64,000 nucleotides of DNA, taken from positions 558,001-622,000 of the forward strand of contig NZ_CP121679.1 of the NCBI RefSeq assembly GCF_029760895.1, written 5' to 3'. The notes under the pieces are model-generated. The model was not told the DNA's origin and made no database searches. It was given only the letters and a program-made list of their open reading frames with translations. Of this stretch, positions 17,584-26,293 are shown one piece after another. The DNA is from Ancylobacter sp. WKF20. Lineage in GTDB: Bacteria > Pseudomonadota > Alphaproteobacteria > Rhizobiales > Xanthobacteraceae. Made by a program: the position numbers and the translations under genes. Every line of letters begins with the position of its first letter. Positions within the stretch are counted from its first letter, which is position 1.

Positions 17584-20061
17584 TCACTCACCCGAGGTCA
17601 TGGTGGAGCCGACCTGGGAGGAGAAGCCCGCCTGGCCCAGCGTGCGCAGGCTGATCGTCAGCAGCACCGTGTCCACCCGCTCGCGGTTGCCGCTCTCGGT
17701 GTAATCCGACTTGTAGGACAGGGTCAGACCGAAGCAGTCATCCGCATAGGAGACACCGAAGAGCGAGTAGTCGATCTCGTTCTCATGCAGATTGTACCGC
17801 GACGCCGCCAGCAGGCTCCAATTCTCATTGAGCTTGAGCTGGCCGGTGCCGAGCACGCCCTGGCGCTCGTCATAATAGCCGAGCTCCGGCTGCGCGGCGT
17901 AGAGGCCGTAGGTCGCCGACAGCGTGAGCTGGTTGACGGTCGCCCGACCTTCCAGCTCGTAGCGCTCGACGCCCCAGTCGTCATTGTCGAAGCGGAAGCG
18001 GTTGATGAGGGCGAAGTTCTTGTTCGGCGCCCAATAGAGGCGGGCGACATAGTCGGAGACGTCGTCCTCCAGGCCCGAATCCGCACCCGTATTGGCCATG
18101 TCGTAATAGGCGTACGAGTTCTGGCCGGCGAGCTGGTAGGACTGGCCGAACAGCGCGTTCACCTGGCCGGCGCCGCGGATGTTGGCGGTGTATTGCAGGC
18201 CCACATTGGCGCGGGTGCCGCCTTCGACCCGGTCATAGCCCGAGTACTTGTTGATCTCGAACAGGTTGGTGTCGTCGAAGATCAGGCTCTGGGCGTCTTC
18301 GTTCGGGAACTTGCCGATATCGGTTTCGTTGGGGCGCACGATGAGCTGGGCGATCGGCTCCAGCGTCTGAGTGCCCCAGCTCTGCACGGCAATGAACGGG
18401 TAGCGATATTCCAGACCCACCGCCGGCATGGCACGCACCAGCGACTCGCTGTCGGCGGACAGCCAGGGATAGTCCTGCGGCTCCGGGTCAACCTGGGCAG
18501 CGTCGAGCTGGACATTCAGGAACGGCGTCCATGACTGGCCGGCCGTGTCGATGAAGGTGCGGCGCCAGTTCGCCACGCCCGACACGCGGGTGTAGCTGCC
18601 GGCCATGCCGCGCATCAGGCAGTTCTCACGCTGGACCGCCGGGTCCGCGCTCATCGTCGACAGGTCGCACTCGTTGATCGGGCCCTGCGTGACATTCGTC
18701 GCCGCATATTCCGAGGAGGTCGCGCGGATATCGATCTCGTTCCGCGTCAGGCTGATCATGTTGAAGTCGTAGCTGAACTCGCCGCCGAAAACCGATTTGT
18801 CCAGCGTCTTGCTGTAGTCGATCACCGCAACCGTCGGCTGCTGGTCCTGGATGTCATAGGACGTCAGGCCGGTGAAGTACTGCAGGCGCGCGTCGAAATA
18901 GCTGCGGTCGCCCTGGCCGACGATGTAGAGCTGCGACGTCACTTCCTTCTTGGAGTCGTTGATGAGGTTGTAGTCCTCCATGAAGGTCTTGTCGGAGGTC
19001 AACCAGCCATCCCAACCCCAGTACCACTGCTCGTTGATATTGAAACGGCCGTGGGTCTCGATCATGCCGCGCTGGTCGCGATAGCCGGGCTCGCCGAGGA
19101 AGGCGTCCTTGTCTTCCTGCTCGATGCCCGCCGCGCGGATGCTGTAGATGCCGGTCTCAAGCCGATGCCGGAAGGTGCCGTCGAGCAGCACGCCCTGCTT
19201 GGTGAGGAACATCGGCGAGAACGTCACGTCCATATTGGGCGCGATGTTCCAGAAATAGGGAATCGTGACGCCGTAGCCGATCTCGCTGGTGTTGATGAAT
19301 TGCGGGATCAGGAAGCCGGACTTGCGCTTCACCGTCGGATCGGGCGCCGACATATAGGGCACCCAGGCGATCGGAACGCCGAGGAATTCGAGGCGGGCGC
19401 TCTCGAAATAGATCGTCTGTTCCTTTTCCTTATGGATGATCCGGGCGGCCTTGATCTGCCACATGGGCGGCTTGGTCGGATCGGTCTTGCACGGTTCGCA
19501 GGGCGTGTAGGCGCCGCTGGTCATGACCGTGGTGTCGCCCCCCGTGCGGTCGGCCCGCGCGGCGGCGAAATGCATGTTGTCCGGCGTGTCGATCCGCAGC
19601 GAATTGACGAAGCCGTCGGTGAACTGCTGGGACAGGTCGAGGCTCTCGGCCGAGATGACCTTGCCGTCCTTGTCCTTGAGGCGCACGCCGCCTTCGGCAC
19701 GCAGGCGCTGGCCGGTGCGGTCATAGACCACCCGCTTCGCCTCGAGCACGGCACCGTCGTAATAGATCTGGACGTTGCCGTCCGCGATGACCTCATTGCG
19801 ATTGTAGTCGTAGACCAGCTCATCGGCGGTCACGAGCATCTTGGCATCGGGATCGGTAGGCTGGCGCTGGGCCAGCATTTCACGGGCCGCCGAGTTGGCG
19901 TTGGTCTGCGCCTGCGCGAACGCATCCGGCGCCGAGGCAACGACGCCCAGCGAGCCAATGACTACCGTGAAGAACAGCCAACAAGCGGAGGTGACCAGAC
20001 GGCGCTTATGCCGCGAGACCACCGTGTCCGCCTGGCCGGCCAAGGGGTTGCCGACCTTCAT
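17584..20061 (-). CDS. lptD: LPS-assembly protein LptD
   Basis: Outer-membrane beta-barrel that inserts lipopolysaccharide into the outer leaflet. 825 residues. A basic leader and hydrophobic segment (about 20-45) end near PDAFAQAQ. The OstA/LptA-like jellyroll domain follows (LVTADELVYDYNRNEVIADG, YDGAVLEAKRVVYDRT). The barrel region runs from about residue 270 with NISWF-type aromatic strands, FWNIAPNMDVTFSP and SPMFLTKQGVLLDGTFRHR. Cysteines in CEPCK and near the C-terminus (DDCFGL) could make the disulfides needed for assembly. The ATG at 20061 overlaps the lptG stop by 4 bases (ATGA). The family call is firm from length, domain order and operon. Confidence 0.95.
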   Translation of the reverse strand: MKVGNPLAGQADTVVSRHKRRLVTSACWLFFTVVIGSLGVVASAPDAFAQAQTNANSAAREMLAQRQPTDPDAKMLVTADELVYDYNRNEVIADGNVQIYYDGAVLEAKRVVYDRTGQRLRAEGGVRLKDKDGKVISAESLDLSQQFTDGFVNSLRIDTPDNMHFAAARADRTGGDTTVMTSGAYTPCEPCKTDPTKPPMWQIKAARIIHKEKEQTIYFESARLEFLGVPIAWVPYMSAPDPTVKRKSGFLIPQFINTSEIGYGVTIPYFWNIAPNMDVTFSPMFLTKQGVLLDGTFRHRLETGIYSIRAAGIEQEDKDAFLGEPGYRDQRGMIETHGRFNINEQWYWGWDGWLTSDKTFMEDYNLINDSKKEVTSQLYIVGQGDRSYFDARLQYFTGLTSYDIQDQQPTVAVIDYSKTLDKSVFGGEFSYDFNMISLTRNEIDIRATSSEYAATNVTQGPINECDLSTMSADPAVQRENCLMRGMAGSYTRVSGVANWRRTFIDTAGQSWTPFLNVQLDAAQVDPEPQDYPWLSADSESLVRAMPAVGLEYRYPFIAVQSWGTQTLEPIAQLIVRPNETDIGKFPNEDAQSLIFDDTNLFEINKYSGYDRVEGGTRANVGLQYTANIRGAGQVNALFGQSYQLAGQNSYAYYDMANTGADSGLEDDVSDYVARLYWAPNKNFALINRFRFDNDDWGVERYELEGRATVNQLTLSATYGLYAAQPELGYYDERQGVLGTGQLKLNENWSLLAASRYNLHENEIDYSLFGVSYADDCFGLTLSYKSDYTESGNRERVDTVLLTISLRTLGQAGFSSQVGSTMTSGE

Positions 20062-21143
20062 CCGTCCTCCCGGTGAAGCAGGATGAGTACGCCCATCAAT
20101 GCCCCAACGACCGCTGGAAACCACGCTGCAATAATGGGATGCACGATCCCGGCCTCACCGAGATCCTCGGCGAGCTTAGTGAACACATAAAGCAGAAAGC
20201 CGGCGGCCACGCCACCGAGAATCGTCTGACCGATCCCGCCGAACCGGAACACGCGCAGGCTGACGGAGGCCGCGATCAGCACCATCGCCAGCAGCAGCAT
20301 GGGCCGCGCGAGCAGCGCCTGATACTGCAGCCGGTAGCGTTCCACACCGAAGCCGACGCGTCGCGCAGCCTCGATCGCGCCGGGCAGGTTCCAGAACGGG
20401 ACGGTATCGCTCTGCAGCGTTTCCTCGATCTGATTCGGCGTGAGATTCGTGGCGACCATGTACGTATCGTACGACTGCAAACCTAGACCGGGGGTTAAGA
20501 CCCGGGCTTCGCTCAGTCGCCAGGCTCCGTCTTCGAGGGTGGCGTTGCGCGCTTCGATGCGCTCCTGCAGCTTGCCATCCGGACCAAACAAGAAAACGTT
20601 AACGCCGGAGAGCTGCCGCCCGCCATCGACCTTGGCGCCGGCCTGGATGATGGCCTGCCCGTCGACGCTCTGCTGGCGGATCCAGAACCCGCCGCCGGTC
20701 GAGGCGAACAGGCCCGTCTGACGGTTGAAAATCTCCGCCTCGATCTTGTTCGCCCGTTCCTTGAACTCGGCGGACATCGGATTGTAGACGGTTGTGGAAA
20801 ACACCCCCAGCAGCACCGCCAGCAGGCAGGCCGGGAAGAGAAACTGCCAGGCCGAGATGCCGGCCGCGCGCGCCACCACCAGCTCCAGCCGCCGCGACAG
20901 GGTCAGGAAGGTGCCGATGGCGCCGAACAGTACCGCGAAGGGCAGCAGCTGCTCGGTGAAGAAGGGCGCCCGGTAGAGGATGAGCACCAGCAGCGTGACC
21001 GAATCCACGTCGCGCTCACCCACCCGGCGCGACATCTCCAGGAAGTCGACCATCATGATGAGGACGACGCAGCTCACGAAGATCCCGAGCACGGAACTCA
21101 TGAACCGGCGGCCGAAATAGAATCCGAGGGTGCGGCCGATCAC
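20058..21143 (-). CDS. lptG: LPS export permease LptG
   Basis: Inner-membrane half of the LptB2FG transporter that pulls LPS out of the inner membrane. 361 residues from the GTG at 21143. I prefer this GTG because GGAAGG lies just upstream and the product then starts with IGRTLGFYFGRRF, the usual LptG opening; an ATG at 21158 is the alternative. Membrane segments lie near 18-38, 58-85 and 100-122 and three more after about 270. The large periplasmic jellyroll is between them. VDSVTLLVLILYRAPFFTEQLLPFAVLFG is split by family-conserved polar residues. It is sandwiched between lptF (40-base gap) and lptD (4-base overlap). Confidence 0.93.
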   Translation of the reverse strand: MIGRTLGFYFGRRFMSSVLGIFVSCVVLIMMVDFLEMSRRVGERDVDSVTLLVLILYRAPFFTEQLLPFAVLFGAIGTFLTLSRRLELVVARAAGISAWQFLFPACLLAVLLGVFSTTVYNPMSAEFKERANKIEAEIFNRQTGLFASTGGGFWIRQQSVDGQAIIQAGAKVDGGRQLSGVNVFLFGPDGKLQERIEARNATLEDGAWRLSEARVLTPGLGLQSYDTYMVATNLTPNQIEETLQSDTVPFWNLPGAIEAARRVGFGVERYRLQYQALLARPMLLLAMVLIAASVSLRVFRFGGIGQTILGGVAAGFLLYVFTKLAEDLGEAGIVHPIIAAWFPAVVGALMGVLILLHREDG

Positions 21144-21183
21144 GGGGCGCCTTCCCATTTATTCGCGATCATCATCGGCGCGC

Positions 21184-22341
21184 TCAGTTCACGGTCGCGC
21201 GCACGACGCGCTGCGCCATGCGGTCGAAATACAGGCTCAGGGCGCGCGGCATGCGCGGCTTGAAGCGCCCGCTCAGCGACAGGATAGAGCCGATGATGAA
21301 GACCACGGGCACGAGATACACGAAGGGCACGAGGTCCGGGTTGTTGCGCACCTGATTGATGAGCCCGAAGCTCGTCACCTGCAGCACGATCACGAAAGGC
21401 GCCGTTCCCGCCAGCGCCAGCCCACGCCCCTCGCGCGTCGTCCGCGGCTCGGCGAGCGCGGCACAGGCGATGCCGAAGAAGGCGAGCACATAGAGCGGCA
21501 GCGACAGGCGGCGGTGAATTTCCTCGGTGAAGCGGCCGGGATCGCGCTGATAGGCCGGGTCGTTCGGGTCCGGGCTCAGCAATTCGCGGAAGGAGCGTTC
21601 CGGAGCGCGGTACATCGTGTTGTCGGCCCCGCTGGTGAAGGGCGACAGGTCGAAGGCGTAGCGCTGGAATTCCACGACATTGCTGTCCGGCTTGCCGGTG
21701 GTGCGGCGGTGGATCGCGCCGTCCTCGAGAATCAGGAAGGTGCCTTCGGCGCTATCCACCACCTGGCCGCGATCGGCGAGGTAGGTGCTGACCTCATTCG
21801 GGTTGCGCGCATCGTTGATGAAGATGCCGCCGAGCACGCCGCTGGAATTGCGCTCGCGCACATTGAACACCATGCCGTCCGCCAGCGGCGTGAAACGGCC
21901 GGGCTGAGCGATGAAGGCGACGACGTCGGCGCGTACCCGGCTGATCTCATAACGGAACTGCCGCAGCGCGGCCGGCACCAGCTCCATGGACAACGCGGTA
22001 CAGAGCGCGGCGACGATAAGCGCGAGGATCAGCAAGGGCCGCAGGAAGCGCGCCGTCGAGATGCCGGCGGAACTCGCCACCACGATTTCCGAATCGGTGT
22101 TCATGCGGAAGAGCGTGTGCGAGACGGCGATGAACAGCGCAGCCGGCGCGAGGCCGAGAATGAGCGCGGGCAGGGCCAGGCTGGTGATGAACACGAAGGC
22201 CAGGATGGTCTGGCCCTGCGTGGTCATGATGTCGAGCTCGCGCAGCGCCTGCGTCACCCAGATCATGCCGGCAAGGACGACCAGCGTTCCGATGAAAGCC
22301 GTGGCGGCCGCGCGGAACACGTAACGGTCAAGTCGAGTCAT
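21184..22341 (-). CDS. lptF: LPS export permease LptF
   Basis: Partner of LptG in the LPS transporter. 385 residues of the YjgP/YjgQ family. MTRLDRYVFRAAATAF opens the protein; six membrane segments (about 12-32, 50-75, 95-118, then three from about 290) flank a periplasmic domain. SHTLFRMNTDSEIVVASSAG is the coupling-helix region that contacts the LptB ATPase. PLYVLAFFGIACAALAEPRT marks the second membrane half. As first gene of the operon it lies divergent from pepA; the 226-base gap between them should contain both promoters, but I could not fix them. Confidence 0.94.
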   Translation of the reverse strand: MTRLDRYVFRAAATAFIGTLVVLAGMIWVTQALRELDIMTTQGQTILAFVFITSLALPALILGLAPAALFIAVSHTLFRMNTDSEIVVASSAGISTARFLRPLLILALIVAALCTALSMELVPAALRQFRYEISRVRADVVAFIAQPGRFTPLADGMVFNVRERNSSGVLGGIFINDARNPNEVSTYLADRGQVVDSAEGTFLILEDGAIHRRTTGKPDSNVVEFQRYAFDLSPFTSGADNTMYRAPERSFRELLSPDPNDPAYQRDPGRFTEEIHRRLSLPLYVLAFFGIACAALAEPRTTREGRGLALAGTAPFVIVLQVTSFGLINQVRNNPDLVPFVYLVPVVFIIGSILSLSGRFKPRMPRALSLYFDRMAQRVVRATVN

Positions 22342-22567
22342 CGAGCGGCGATTCCCGTTGCAACGTCGTAACGTCCGCCGCCCCGGCGACCGTCAGCGGC
22401 TCATCAATAAGCGCCCTCGCGGCGCCGTGCAAATAGGGCGACTTTGTGAGCGGGGTGACGCAGCGCCCCGGTGACCCGGTTCACCATGCGGCTGCGCGGG
22501 CCTCGTCGGCGGACGCACATTCGGCTAAACAGAAGGCCTGCGTGCGATCCCAGCCAAGGTGCCCCCG

Positions 22568-24076
22568 ATGTCCGATACCGTGAAATTCAGTTTTGCCAAG
22601 ATTCCGGCCGCGCTCGAGGGCGTGGTGGTCGTGCTTGCGGCGGAGGGCGGCGAAGCGGGTGGGCTGGTACTCGCGCCGGAGGTTTCCGCGCTGCTCGGCG
22701 CCGCCGCCGATACCGTGACGCGGGCCGCGCAGGCGGAGCGGTTCACCGCCAAGTCCGGCAAGGCGCTCGACCTTCTCGCCCCCACCGGCCTTGAGGCCAC
22801 CCGGCTGATCGTCGTCGGCGTCGGCAAGCCGGAGGAGCTGAAGCCGCTCGACTGGCTGAAGCTCGGCGGCGCCACGCTCGGGCGCCTGTCGGCCTCGGCC
22901 AAGGAGGTCGGCATCGTGTTCGCGTTGCCCGGCGGGCCCGTCTCGCCCGAGGCGGCGGCCGAGTTCGCGCTCGGCATGAAGCTGCGCGCCTATTCCTTCG
23001 ATCGCTACAAGACGAAGAAGAAGTCCGATGACGCCGCCGCGAAGCCGCGTGTCACTCTTTATATAGAGAGCGATACGGCGGCGAAGCGCGCCTTCAAGAA
23101 GCGCGAGGGCGTGGGCGAGGGCGTCATCATCGCTCGCGACCTGGTCAACGAGCCGGCCAACGTCCTCACCCCCACCGAATTCGCCAAGCGCGCGGGCGAC
23201 CTCGCCAAGGTCGGCGTGGATGTCGAGGTACTCGGCGAGAAGGATCTGAAGAAGCTCGGCATGGGCGCGCTTCTCGGCGTTGGCCAGGGCTCGTCTCAGG
23301 AGAGCCGCGTCGTGGTGATGCGCTGGAATGGCGCCAAGAACGATTCGGCCCCGCTCGCCTTCGTCGGCAAGGGCGTGGTGTTCGACACGGGCGGCATCTC
23401 CATCAAGCAGGCAGCCGGCATGGAAGACATGAAGGGTGACATGGGCGGCGCGGCCGCCGTGGTCGGCCTCATGCACGCGCTGGCGAGCCGCAAGGCGAAG
23501 GTGAACGCGGTCGGCCTGATCGGCCTTGTGGAGAACATGCCGGACGGCAACGCCCAGCGCCCCGGCGACATCGTCACCTCCATGTCCGGCCAGACCATCG
23601 AGATCATCAACACCGATGCGGAAGGCCGGCTCGTGCTCGGCGATGTGCTCTGGTACGCCAAGGAGCGCTTCAAGCCGCAGTTCATGATCGACCTCGCCAC
23701 GCTCACCGGCGCCATCATGGTCGCGCTCGGCACCGAGCATGCCGGCCTGTTCGCCAATGACGACACGCTGGCCGAGCGGCTGGCCAGCGCCGGGCAGGCG
23801 ACCGGCGAGAAGGTGTGGCGCATGCCGCTGTCGCCCGACTACGACAAGCTGGTCGATTCGAAGTTCGCCGACATGAAGAACACCGGCGGGCGCTTCGGCG
23901 GCTCCATCACCGCGGCGCAGTTCCTCAAGCGCTTCGTCGGCGATGTGCCGTGGGTGCACCTCGACATCGCCGGCACCGCCATCAACTCCCCGACCAGCGA
24001 ATTCAACCGCAGCTGGGGTGGTGGCTGGGGCGTGCGGCTGCTCGACCAGTTCGTCGCCGATCATTACGAAGCCTGA
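22568..24076 (+). CDS. pepA: Leucyl aminopeptidase
   Basis: Cytoplasmic M17 metallo-aminopeptidase that removes N-terminal residues from peptides. 502 residues from the ATG at 22568, chosen over the GTG at 22559 because AAGG is placed correctly for it. The N-terminal macro-like domain (about 1-160) is followed by the catalytic domain with [14 protein letters not shown], the signature [10 protein letters not shown] and [36 protein letters not shown] opens the catalytic half. Divergent from lptF and followed after 15 bases by holC; the pepA-holC pairing is the classical arrangement and supports both names. Confidence 0.97.
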   Translation: MSDTVKFSFAKIPAALEGVVVVLAAEGGEAGGLVLAPEVSALLGAAADTVTRAAQAERFTAKSGKALDLLAPTGLEATRLIVVGVGKPEELKPLDWLKLGGATLGRLSASAKEVGIVFALPGGPVSPEAAAEFALGMKLRAYSFDRYKTKKKSDDAAAKPRVTLYIESDTAAKRAFKKREGVGEGVIIARDLVNEPANVLTPTEFAKRAGDLAKVGVDVEVLGEKDLKKLGMGALLGVGQGSSQESRVVVMRWNGAKNDSAPLAFVGKGVVFDTGGISIKQAAGMEDMKGDMGGAAAVVGLMHALASRKAKVNAVGLIGLVENMPDGNAQRPGDIVTSMSGQTIEIINTDAEGRLVLGDVLWYAKERFKPQFMIDLATLTGAIMVALGTEHAGLFANDDTLAERLASAGQATGEKVWRMPLSPDYDKLVDSKFADMKNTGGRFGGSITAAQFLKRFVGDVPWVHLDIAGTAINSPTSEFNRSWGGGWGVRLLDQFVADHYEA

Positions 24077-24091
24077 GCCGGCATCGCGCGC

Positions 24092-24538
24092 ATGGCCGAG
24101 GTCTTCTTCTATCACTTGCAGGGGCGTCCGCTTGAGGGCGCCCTTCCGCAATTGCTGGAGAAGTGCCTCGAGCGCGGCTGGCGCTGCATCGTGCAGGCGT
24201 CCTCCCCCGAACGGATCGACGCGCTCGACCAGATTCTCTGGACCTATGACGACGCGTCCTTCCTGCCGCACGGCACGGATCGGCAGCCCGAGTCGGCGCG
24301 CCAGCCGATTCTCCTCACCACGGAAGAGGCGAATCCCAATGGTGCGGCCGTGCGATTCTTCATTGAGCGCGCCACGGCCGGCGATATCGGCGCCTATACC
24401 CGGGTGATTCACCTCTTCGACGGCGCCGATCCCGACGAAATCGACCATGCGCGGGCGCAATGGCGCGCCGCAAAGGCGGCCGGACACGCCGTCGCCTATT
24501 GGCAGCAGACGGCCGAGGGGCGCTGGGTCCAGCGCTGA
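24092..24538 (+). CDS. holC: DNA polymerase III subunit chi
   Basis: Clamp-loader accessory subunit that links the polymerase to single-strand binding protein. 148 residues. MAEVFFYHLQGRPLEGALPQ, LLEKCLERGWRCIVQA, DALDQILWTYDDASFLPHGT and QPILLTTEE are the HolC pattern. The C-terminus ARAQWRAAKAAGHAVAYWQQ matches the family helix. It directly follows pepA (15 bases) and is presumably co-transcribed with it. Nothing is unusual except a small gain in length at the C-terminus (EGRWVQR), common in alphaproteobacteria. Confidence 0.93.
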   Translation: MAEVFFYHLQGRPLEGALPQLLEKCLERGWRCIVQASSPERIDALDQILWTYDDASFLPHGTDRQPESARQPILLTTEEANPNGAAVRFFIERATAGDIGAYTRVIHLFDGADPDEIDHARAQWRAAKAAGHAVAYWQQTAEGRWVQR

Positions 24539-24846
24539 AACCGGGCCGCTTCAAGGCGCCAATCGCCACATTCTGAGTGAGCGCCCCAACGGACGAATCC
24601 CGTTAAGCCTTGATTTACCATGGCTTTCTAGTTTGCCGCCTCAGGCGGAAAAGCGGCCGCCGGGACCGTGAAAATTGTGTCCAGATAGCAACACTCGGTT
24701 GCCGAATGGCCCCGAGGGCCTGTTTGGAGCCACTTTGGCTTTGCACCTCCCAGGGCTTTCAAACAATATCGTCCACGGATGTCGCGGGTTGCGGCGGATC
24801 CTGACAATCGAAAACCCAACATTGGTCCAATTTGGGGGAGAATGAA
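24539..24846 (+). promoter_or_regulatory. Porin upstream region with a candidate promoter
   Basis: No gene is seen in this 308-base stretch. At 24741-24769 TTGCAC, a 17-base spacer and CAATAT make a plausible sigma-70 promoter. A start near 24776 would give a leader of about 70 bases ending in GGGGGAGAATGAA before the GTG. Short hairpins, such as CCGCC-TCA-GGCGG around 24639 and GGCCCCGAGGGCC around 24710, lie further upstream. Confidence 0.5.
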
Positions 24847-26085
24847 GTGAAGACGGTCATGAAGAATGTACTGCTCGGTTCGGTCGCCGGGCTCGCGATG
24901 GTCGGGACTGCTGCGGCGGCCGATCTGCCTGTGAAGGCGAAGGCTGCGGAATATGTGAAGATCTGCTCCACCTACGGCGCTGGCTTCTACTACATCCCCG
25001 GCTCCGACACCTGCCTCAAGGTCGGTGGCTTCGTGCAGACCGACTATAACTACCTCGACACGTCGTACACCCCGGCGAACGAGCAGAACGACACCTACTT
25101 CCTGGCCCGTGGCGCGATCCGTCTGGACGCCCGCACCCAGACCGAGTACGGCACGCTCCGTTCCTACCTCGAGTATCGCCTGACCTACGGCGACTCGACC
25201 TCGCCGAGCCTCGACAAGGCGTACATCCAGTTCGCCGGCTTCACCTTCGGTAAGGTTCAGTCGTTCTACGACTACTACGCCGACAACAACGTTTGGGGTA
25301 TCGACTCGGTTGAGCTGACCTCGGACGAGAACGCCACCGTCGCGGCTTACACCGCTGACTTCGGCAACGGCTTCACGGCCACGATCTCGATCGAAGACGA
25401 CAGCACCCGTTCCAACGGCGTGTATGACCTCGACTTCGGTTACTCGAACGTTGGTTCGGACCTCCCGGCCCTCGTCGGTAACATCAACTACGAAGGCGAG
25501 TGGGGCGGGTTCCAGGTCTCCGGCGTCGTCCGTCAGATCAACGACGAGAACTACGACGTTCTCAACCCGGGCTCGAGCGGCGATGACATCGGTTGGGGCG
25601 TCCTCGGCGGCGTCAAGTTCAACCTGAACGCTCTCGGCGAGGGTGACACCCTGTACATCGAAGCCACCTACGGCGATGGCGCGATCGAGTACACCGGCAT
25701 CACCGGCAGCTACGCTCAGCTGAACACCTTCGAATTCGCCGACACCTACTACAACCCGGCCACCGGCGACTACGAGTCCGCCACGGCCTGGACTGTCGCC
25801 GGCGAACTGACCCACTACTTCACCCCGTCGGTCTTCGGCGTGCTGTTCGGTAACTACGGCGAGCTCGACGTCCCGTCGGCTGCTTGGGACGGTTCGGTCT
25901 CCAGCATGAGCCTCTTCAACGTCGGCGCCAGCCTGAACTGGACCCCGGTCAAGGGCCTCCTCTTCGTCGCTCAGTACACCTACGGCGAAGCCAACTACGA
26001 CGCCCCGATCGAGGACGACTTCGGCAACCTCGTGAACTCCTCGGACTTCAACCAGGTCATCCTGTCGGTCCGTCGTTCGTTCTGA
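24847..26085 (+). CDS. Outer-membrane porin, Porin_2 family
   Basis: Trimeric general-diffusion porin of the alphaproteobacterial Porin_2 (Omp2-like) family. 412 residues. The signal peptide is MKNVLLGSVAGLAMVGTAAA, then the typical mature start ADLPVKAKAAEYVKIC and TYGAGFYYIPGSDTCLKVGG with its two conserved cysteines. Alternating hydrophobic/polar strands and turns rich in Asp, Gly and Tyr follow; the last residue is Phe, as outer-membrane assembly requires. I chose GTG at 24847 for its GGGGAG site; an ATG at 24859 would shorten the leader by four residues. Codon use is much less wobble-GC-extreme than in neighbours (many GGT, GTT and CGT), a mark of very high expression. It is followed by a strong terminator. 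Confidence 0.93.
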   Translation: MKTVMKNVLLGSVAGLAMVGTAAAADLPVKAKAAEYVKICSTYGAGFYYIPGSDTCLKVGGFVQTDYNYLDTSYTPANEQNDTYFLARGAIRLDARTQTEYGTLRSYLEYRLTYGDSTSPSLDKAYIQFAGFTFGKVQSFYDYYADNNVWGIDSVELTSDENATVAAYTADFGNGFTATISIEDDSTRSNGVYDLDFGYSNVGSDLPALVGNINYEGEWGGFQVSGVVRQINDENYDVLNPGSSGDDIGWGVLGGVKFNLNALGEGDTLYIEATYGDGAIEYTGITGSYAQLNTFEFADTYYNPATGDYESATAWTVAGELTHYFTPSVFGVLFGNYGELDVPSAAWDGSVSSMSLFNVGASLNWTPVKGLLFVAQYTYGEANYDAPIEDDFGNLVNSSDFNQVILSVRRSF

Positions 26086-26109
26086 TCTCGTCAGTCTCTG
26101 ACGTGATGG

Positions 26110-26141
26110 AAACCCCGGCCTTGCGGCCGGGGTTTCTTTTT
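26110..26141 (+). terminator. Strong terminator after the porin
   Basis: AAACCCCGGCC (26110-26120) and GGCCGGGGTTT (26125-26135) are perfect 11-bp arms with a TTGC loop, followed by CTTTTT. It lies 24 bases after the porin stop and is one of the clearest intrinsic terminators in the window. Confidence 0.93.
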
Positions 26142-26293
26142 GTGCGGTACGTGGTGAAGCCGCAGGACGAGGCATCGGCCGCGCTCGTCCGTGCGGGTGT
26201 TCTCGACGCTCAACGGGCGATAGAACGCGCACGCGTCCGCCCGGCGCGCGCTTTCGCGCGGACCGGCTGACAGTCTGACCGGGGGGCTATCGT

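Noticed and set aside
17442..17591. Longer surA start overlapping the lptD end
   Set aside because: The extra 50 residues lack similarity and place a non-signal segment before the clear signal peptide; the ATG at 17441 fits better.
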